Source of the DNA: Sphagnum magellanicum
Taxonomy: Eukaryota > Streptophyta > Sphagnopsida > Sphagnales > Sphagnaceae
Direction: 5' to 3'
DNA: 64,000 nt
Assembly (NCBI GenBank): GCA_021904315.1
Contig: CM038907.1
Span: 32,123,223 to 32,187,222 of the forward strand
This document shows positions 59,746 to 64,000 of this stretch, piece by piece; position 1 is the stretch's first letter, and each line of letters begins with the position of its first letter. Made by a program: the position numbers and the translations under genes. The notes below the pieces were generated by a model, which did not search any database, had not been told where the DNA came from, and worked only from the letters and a program-made list of their open reading frames with translations.

Positions 59746-60645
59746 ACGCACCCCAAGCTCTTTGATGGACTCGGCTACAAGTCCAAAGAAAAAGATAGCA
59801 GAAGGAAAAGGAGTTGGGGCATGCTCCCTGGCTCGCAACACTTTGGGGGTAGAAAGGTGTGCTAGAACTCCTAGATGGGACTAGGAATATTGACAAGTAA
59901 ATCATTTACTCACACAAACCAAACAATAGGTTGGTTAGTGCATAATTAGAACCCTTTGGTGCACGGACATGCCACGAACAAACATGAACTCACAAAATTC
60001 ACCATGGCCCAAACTTGGGGGAAACCACCACCTTCCCCTTTATAGTATACCATATGCCTGGCCATGGGACCAACACCCAAATGTCATCTTGTCCCAGGAC
60101 TCCCAAGTGGGAGTCTTGAAATTCCCAAAGTTGGGACTTTCACGATTTTGAAGGCCCATAACTTTGTGTGAAAACCTCCGATTGAAATGAGGTCTAAAGC
60201 AAAGTTGTAGTCCTCATCAAGAGATTTTCAACGATATGTTGCACACCACCTAAACACAAGGAAATCAAGGCGATTCCCAACTTTTAGTGGTTGGGAGTCA
60301 AATTGCCAATTTGACTCCTGACTTTTCTTTTGGCCATAACTTGTGTTTGAAGTGTCTAAATGGGTCATGCAAACCAATTTTAGACATCTATGTTCCAAAA
60401 TATTTCCAATGATATAAGGAACTTTTCAATCCAATGAATTTTGACCCCTACAATCGCCCTCTAAAGATTTGGGAGTCCATTGGGACTTCAACTCCCAAAG
60501 TGAGATCTCACTTGGGAGTTTGAGGTTTGTCCCCTCAACTTTCTTCCACTCACAAGAGCATGAAATGTGACTCACGAGTTCACTCTTGGCCTGCACCTTC
60601 ACAAGCCCTTACTTTAGTTGCGAGCCCAAAGCTAGGTTTGCGACA
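59746..60645. other. Non-coding segment between the 84-bp repeats
   Basis: It holds phrases such as GGCCATAACTT, TTGGGAGTC and CCAATGATATAAGGAAC, typical of old retrotransposon sequence, and many alternating TTGGGAGT/ACTCCCAA motifs. No open frame of note. It may be the remains of an element whose ends are the 84-bp repeats. Confidence 0.35.
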
Positions 60646-60729
60646 GAAAAACCATTTAAAGATAGGCGAAAAAAAACTTGCACACAACCTCAAATGCGTT
60701 CAATGCAAATCAAAAATTCATAGGGAATG
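60646..60729. repeat. 84-bp direct repeat, right copy
   Basis: Starts GAAAAACCATTTAAAGATAG and ends TTCATAGGGAATG; partner of 59662-59745. Confidence 0.85.
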
Positions 60730-62716
60730 TAAGTGGTTATTATATCAATAAAGAAGTAACCACCTTGGTATACCCTAAAGATACCTTGGTGGCTATTAAG
60801 TCATTAAATGCATGTGAATGGGTAATATATAACTCAACAACGCGGTCAACTATGGGAGAGGAATATAATGCAAAAATGGTTCCACACATATCATCCATCC
60901 TAGATGATGCATTGGTGGGTGCTAGACCACCTGTTCACTTAGCACTTACAAGTGTTGATTTAAACTTGTCAAACTTCTTATTGCAATAAAACAATATAAG
61001 CAAGAAGAAATGGAAAGGGGGAAATGTCAAGCAATTGATAACACACAAATAATTGTGAAAACAAAATTGTGTGGTTAATTAAAGGCTAAGTATATTTTTA
61101 AGGTTTTAGGTGATGTGCATGAATGTTGTGGTTTTAAATCATTTGTGGTATTCAAGACCTTTGGTCATGAATTTTTATGGGTTTGTTGCCAATTGTGGTT
61201 GTTGCTTTAAAGGGTTTTTTTTTTCATACCCTATGAAGGAAGGTGGAATCTTGTTGTTTTAGTTTGCGAAATATTACCAAGGTCAAAACCACCATGGCTT
61301 TATTGACTCACAAATGTGGATGGTGTTCATGGTGGTGATGTTGGGTGGTACAAGATCATATAACTAAAAATACAAGGGCAAGGGTTTGGTTGAGGACATT
61401 AGAATGGATGGGTCACATGAAAACATGTGTGAAAGTGGAGTAAAGTTGTTGAACAAAGAAATTGGTCATGTTGTTTATTTGGTTATAGTTGTTGAAGTTG
61501 CATAACACTACCATGTGAGTACCTACATCAATGTGAGAATGCAATTGTCTTTTGAATGGCTATGGTCAAGTCCATTAAGTCAAAGTATGTAATTGGTTAC
61601 CCAAGATTGTAATTGGATCTAACCAAGAGCATGGGAAGTCTTTTTGAACAAACAATGTTAGAGCAATGTGGTGAAAAATCATGGTGTGTATTGTAGTGAA
61701 AGTTGTAATGGTAACATACATTGGTATTTTGTGGATTCCATTATGTAGTAGTAAAGTCACATCATGTTGAATCACAAGTTGCTAATTAAAATTATTTAAC
61801 CAAGTTTGGAGCATTGATGTGGAAGTTATTTTTAGCAACAAAAATGATTGGAAAGTTGTATCTTACCCATCAATCATGACTAGTATCAAAACTATGGGGA
61901 CTTCAATGCTAAAAATTGGTTAGTATATTTTTGGGTATGAGGTGGATTACATATGTTGATTTCATACTTGTGAAAAGGTATAAAAAGATATGAATGATAT
62001 GCATAAAACGTTAAATGTTTTTGTGTGTGAAATTTGAATGAATTGGGATAATTTGTTTTATTGACCACTATGTACCAACTGTCATATGTATTTGGACCCC
62101 ATGTTTGTCTTGGAAGCTCTTCAAAATTGAATATGTGCCACCCACATTCTTTCTTGGGTTGAAACCAAAATTTTGTACCATCAACTTCATGATATTCCAA
62201 TCAATAGGAGGCAAGTTCATATCTTAAATTATTTTTTAGTTTTACTTTTCATGTTTAGTTTTGCTACCATGGACAATTTGTCTTATGCATATTCCTTTGC
62301 GTCAATAACAATCTCTCACCTCTTAGGCCAATTATCTATGGTTTCACATTCCTTTTCATTGAACACCTTGTCCATTGTCATGCATTACCACATCAACACT
62401 TACAAATATTGTTATTGTGACACATACATCACATAATAAATCAAACTTTGAATAATACGTTATATCCAAAATTGTTTTGAATCTAGTCATCTAATCATAA
62501 CCACTTGACGTAATACATCAAAGGCTAATTGTCATAATTCATATTTTGTTAAATTAACTATTGTTCATTTAAATTATAATTTGTTCAAGAATGGGAAAAA
62601 TATGTTAAAAGTACATTAGCCATGTACCAAACCCAACCTAATGCTTGAACATCAAATTCTCACATTAGAAGGTATCAATTTCCCAAAGAAATCTTCCTTT
62701 TGGGCTTACTTGAACA

Positions 62717-62762
<46 letters not shown>

Positions 62763-64000
62763 TTCAAACCATAGTTATAATATTTTATTTAAGTGATTTT
62801 ATGGTCATTTGTTCTAAAGGTGTAGAATTGTTCCGGTGCTTAGGATCAAAAAAATGCATTTTGAAACATCAATAAATCATATTCCAATGCCCTTGGTTCT
62901 CTCAAAACTTATCATAGGAAAAAGATTGGGCCAACACTTTCAATATTTCATGCTCTAACCTTTCAAAGTTAACATCACACAATGTGGTAGTGCATCTAGT
63001 ATCCAATATATTTCCATAACTTGTAATTATGAAATGCTTGCCAATGCATTGACCTTCCCTTCCGCCATGAAGATCATAGCGACGATTCAACCCTCCTCTC
63101 CCACCAATCAACCACATAAAGTTTTAACTTCAAACACTTGGTAGACTAAAGTTGGTTTACAAATAGAAAGGATGTGGTGGTGAAAGTTGTGTGGAAAAAA
63201 ATGCACACAAAATACAATGGTGGACAGAAAACGATTGATGAACTATCTTCTCACAAATAGCTTTGGGTTCCTAATTTAGGGACAAAGAACACTAATTCAC
63301 TGTTGATTATTGGTCACAAAATTGTCCACACTCATTTGTGTTTCACAATATGAAAATGTCAAAGTTTCAAATTAAATGAAAACACTTACTTAAGGCAATT
63401 TAACAATTGAAAATGGCAAGACAGTTGTCATGGTTGATGTCCAATCTCTAAGTCACTACATGGATTCATCCATCTACCTTTAAGGCTAGACCAACAAACC
63501 ACCGGAAGATGGAAAGAATTTAGGAATACGATATGAGAATTTAAAATTTAGACTACATAGACATACTCCACATAATTTCACACAAAATCATGATTGACAA
63601 GATTTCCATTGACTTACTTGTGAGTTCAAGATAATGGTTTTCCTTGGAAGGTTTACTAGATGGGAATGCTCAACTATTATCCTTCTTGTAGCTCCTAAAA
63701 AGTAATGTGTTGTCAACAACCATATTCAAATTGCCAATAGAGGATTTCAGAGTGAAAGATCTCAGAGAAGATAACCAGCTCATGCAATTGGATAGGTGCC
63801 AAAACAAGAGAAGCTTCTCACTACAATTGCTGATTATCTGAAAACTCTGGTCAAGGAGGAGAGGGTTTAGGGTTTCAGATAAACAGTGATATCTGCAGCT
63901 CAGTTTCACCTTCTGGAGCTCAATTCCATCTTCCATGCATGGCAGATGAAGTGATTTTTACAATGAGTGCAGTCATAAGTCATAACCTTGTGACTGGCCC
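60730..64000. other. AT-rich intergenic DNA, no supported gene
   Basis: Scattered frames of 60-100 codons (plus 60678-60989, minus 61892-62200, 62902-63117 and 63670-63936) show no motif or splice logic that I trust. The frame at 60730-60989 (KEVTTLVYPKDTLVAIKSL, ISSILDDALVGARPPVHLAL) and the minus frame from 62200 (VDGTKFWFQPKKECGWHIF) look somewhat protein-like and may be parts of unknown elements. Confidence 0.45.
62720..62757. repeat. (AT)n microsatellite
   Basis: About 18 uninterrupted AT dinucleotides. Confidence 0.95.

Noticed and set aside
63670-63936. 88-codon minus-strand frame beginning MEDGIELQKVK
   Set aside because: Protein-like but alone; no family recognised and no splice partners before the window ends.

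Overview
The window is nuclear DNA from a vascular plant with a large, repeat-rich genome. It is AT-rich, genes are sparse, introns have plant-type GT/AG borders, and it carries plant-type LINE, Ty3-like LTR, CACTA and hAT-type elements. A gymnosperm or fern would fit, but the sequence alone does not settle the lineage. All coordinates and splice joins were read by eye.

Layout. 1-15 kb: AT-rich intergenic DNA with tandem repeats (2826-3090, 7839-8122, 11456-11549), two related foldback elements (5704-6017, 6147-6441) and two small hAT-like elements with 8-bp target duplications (7330-7586, 8617-9101). 13.5-18.6 kb: a GC-richer island with an unrecognised multi-exon gene (15683-17873, +) whose introns are all phase 0. 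18.6-21.9 kb: intergenic.

21.9-41.9 kb: a three-level nest of transposons. A minus-strand LINE (body 21882-28038, 5' end 41539-41944) was split at the third codon of its ORF1 by a 13.5-kb LTR retrotransposon (28039-41538, + strand, 5-bp target duplication with one mismatch). That element was in turn hit by a 3.0-kb CACTA-type element (35334-38377, target duplication gga). The LTR element also holds a 33-bp unit (39899-39931) made only of two CACTA ends, with its own 3-bp duplication. The LTR pol region has gag knuckles, a protease with a changed active site, RT and RNase H, but no recognisable integrase, and its stops look like C-to-T decay.

42-49.5 kb: fragments of broken, unidentified genes, plus tRNA/SINE-like relics. 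49.8-50.3 kb: a long palindrome next to the promoter of the best gene here, a six-coding-exon RING-CH (MARCH-like) membrane E3 ligase (52140-55281, +; 307 aa). It converges on a two-exon gene for a small acidic protein of unknown function (57476-56442, -), and the space between them holds three tandem-repeat arrays. 58.2-64 kb: a hAT-like element, the 3' end of another LINE (58797-59740, -), an 84-bp direct-repeat pair, and AT-rich DNA with no convincing gene.
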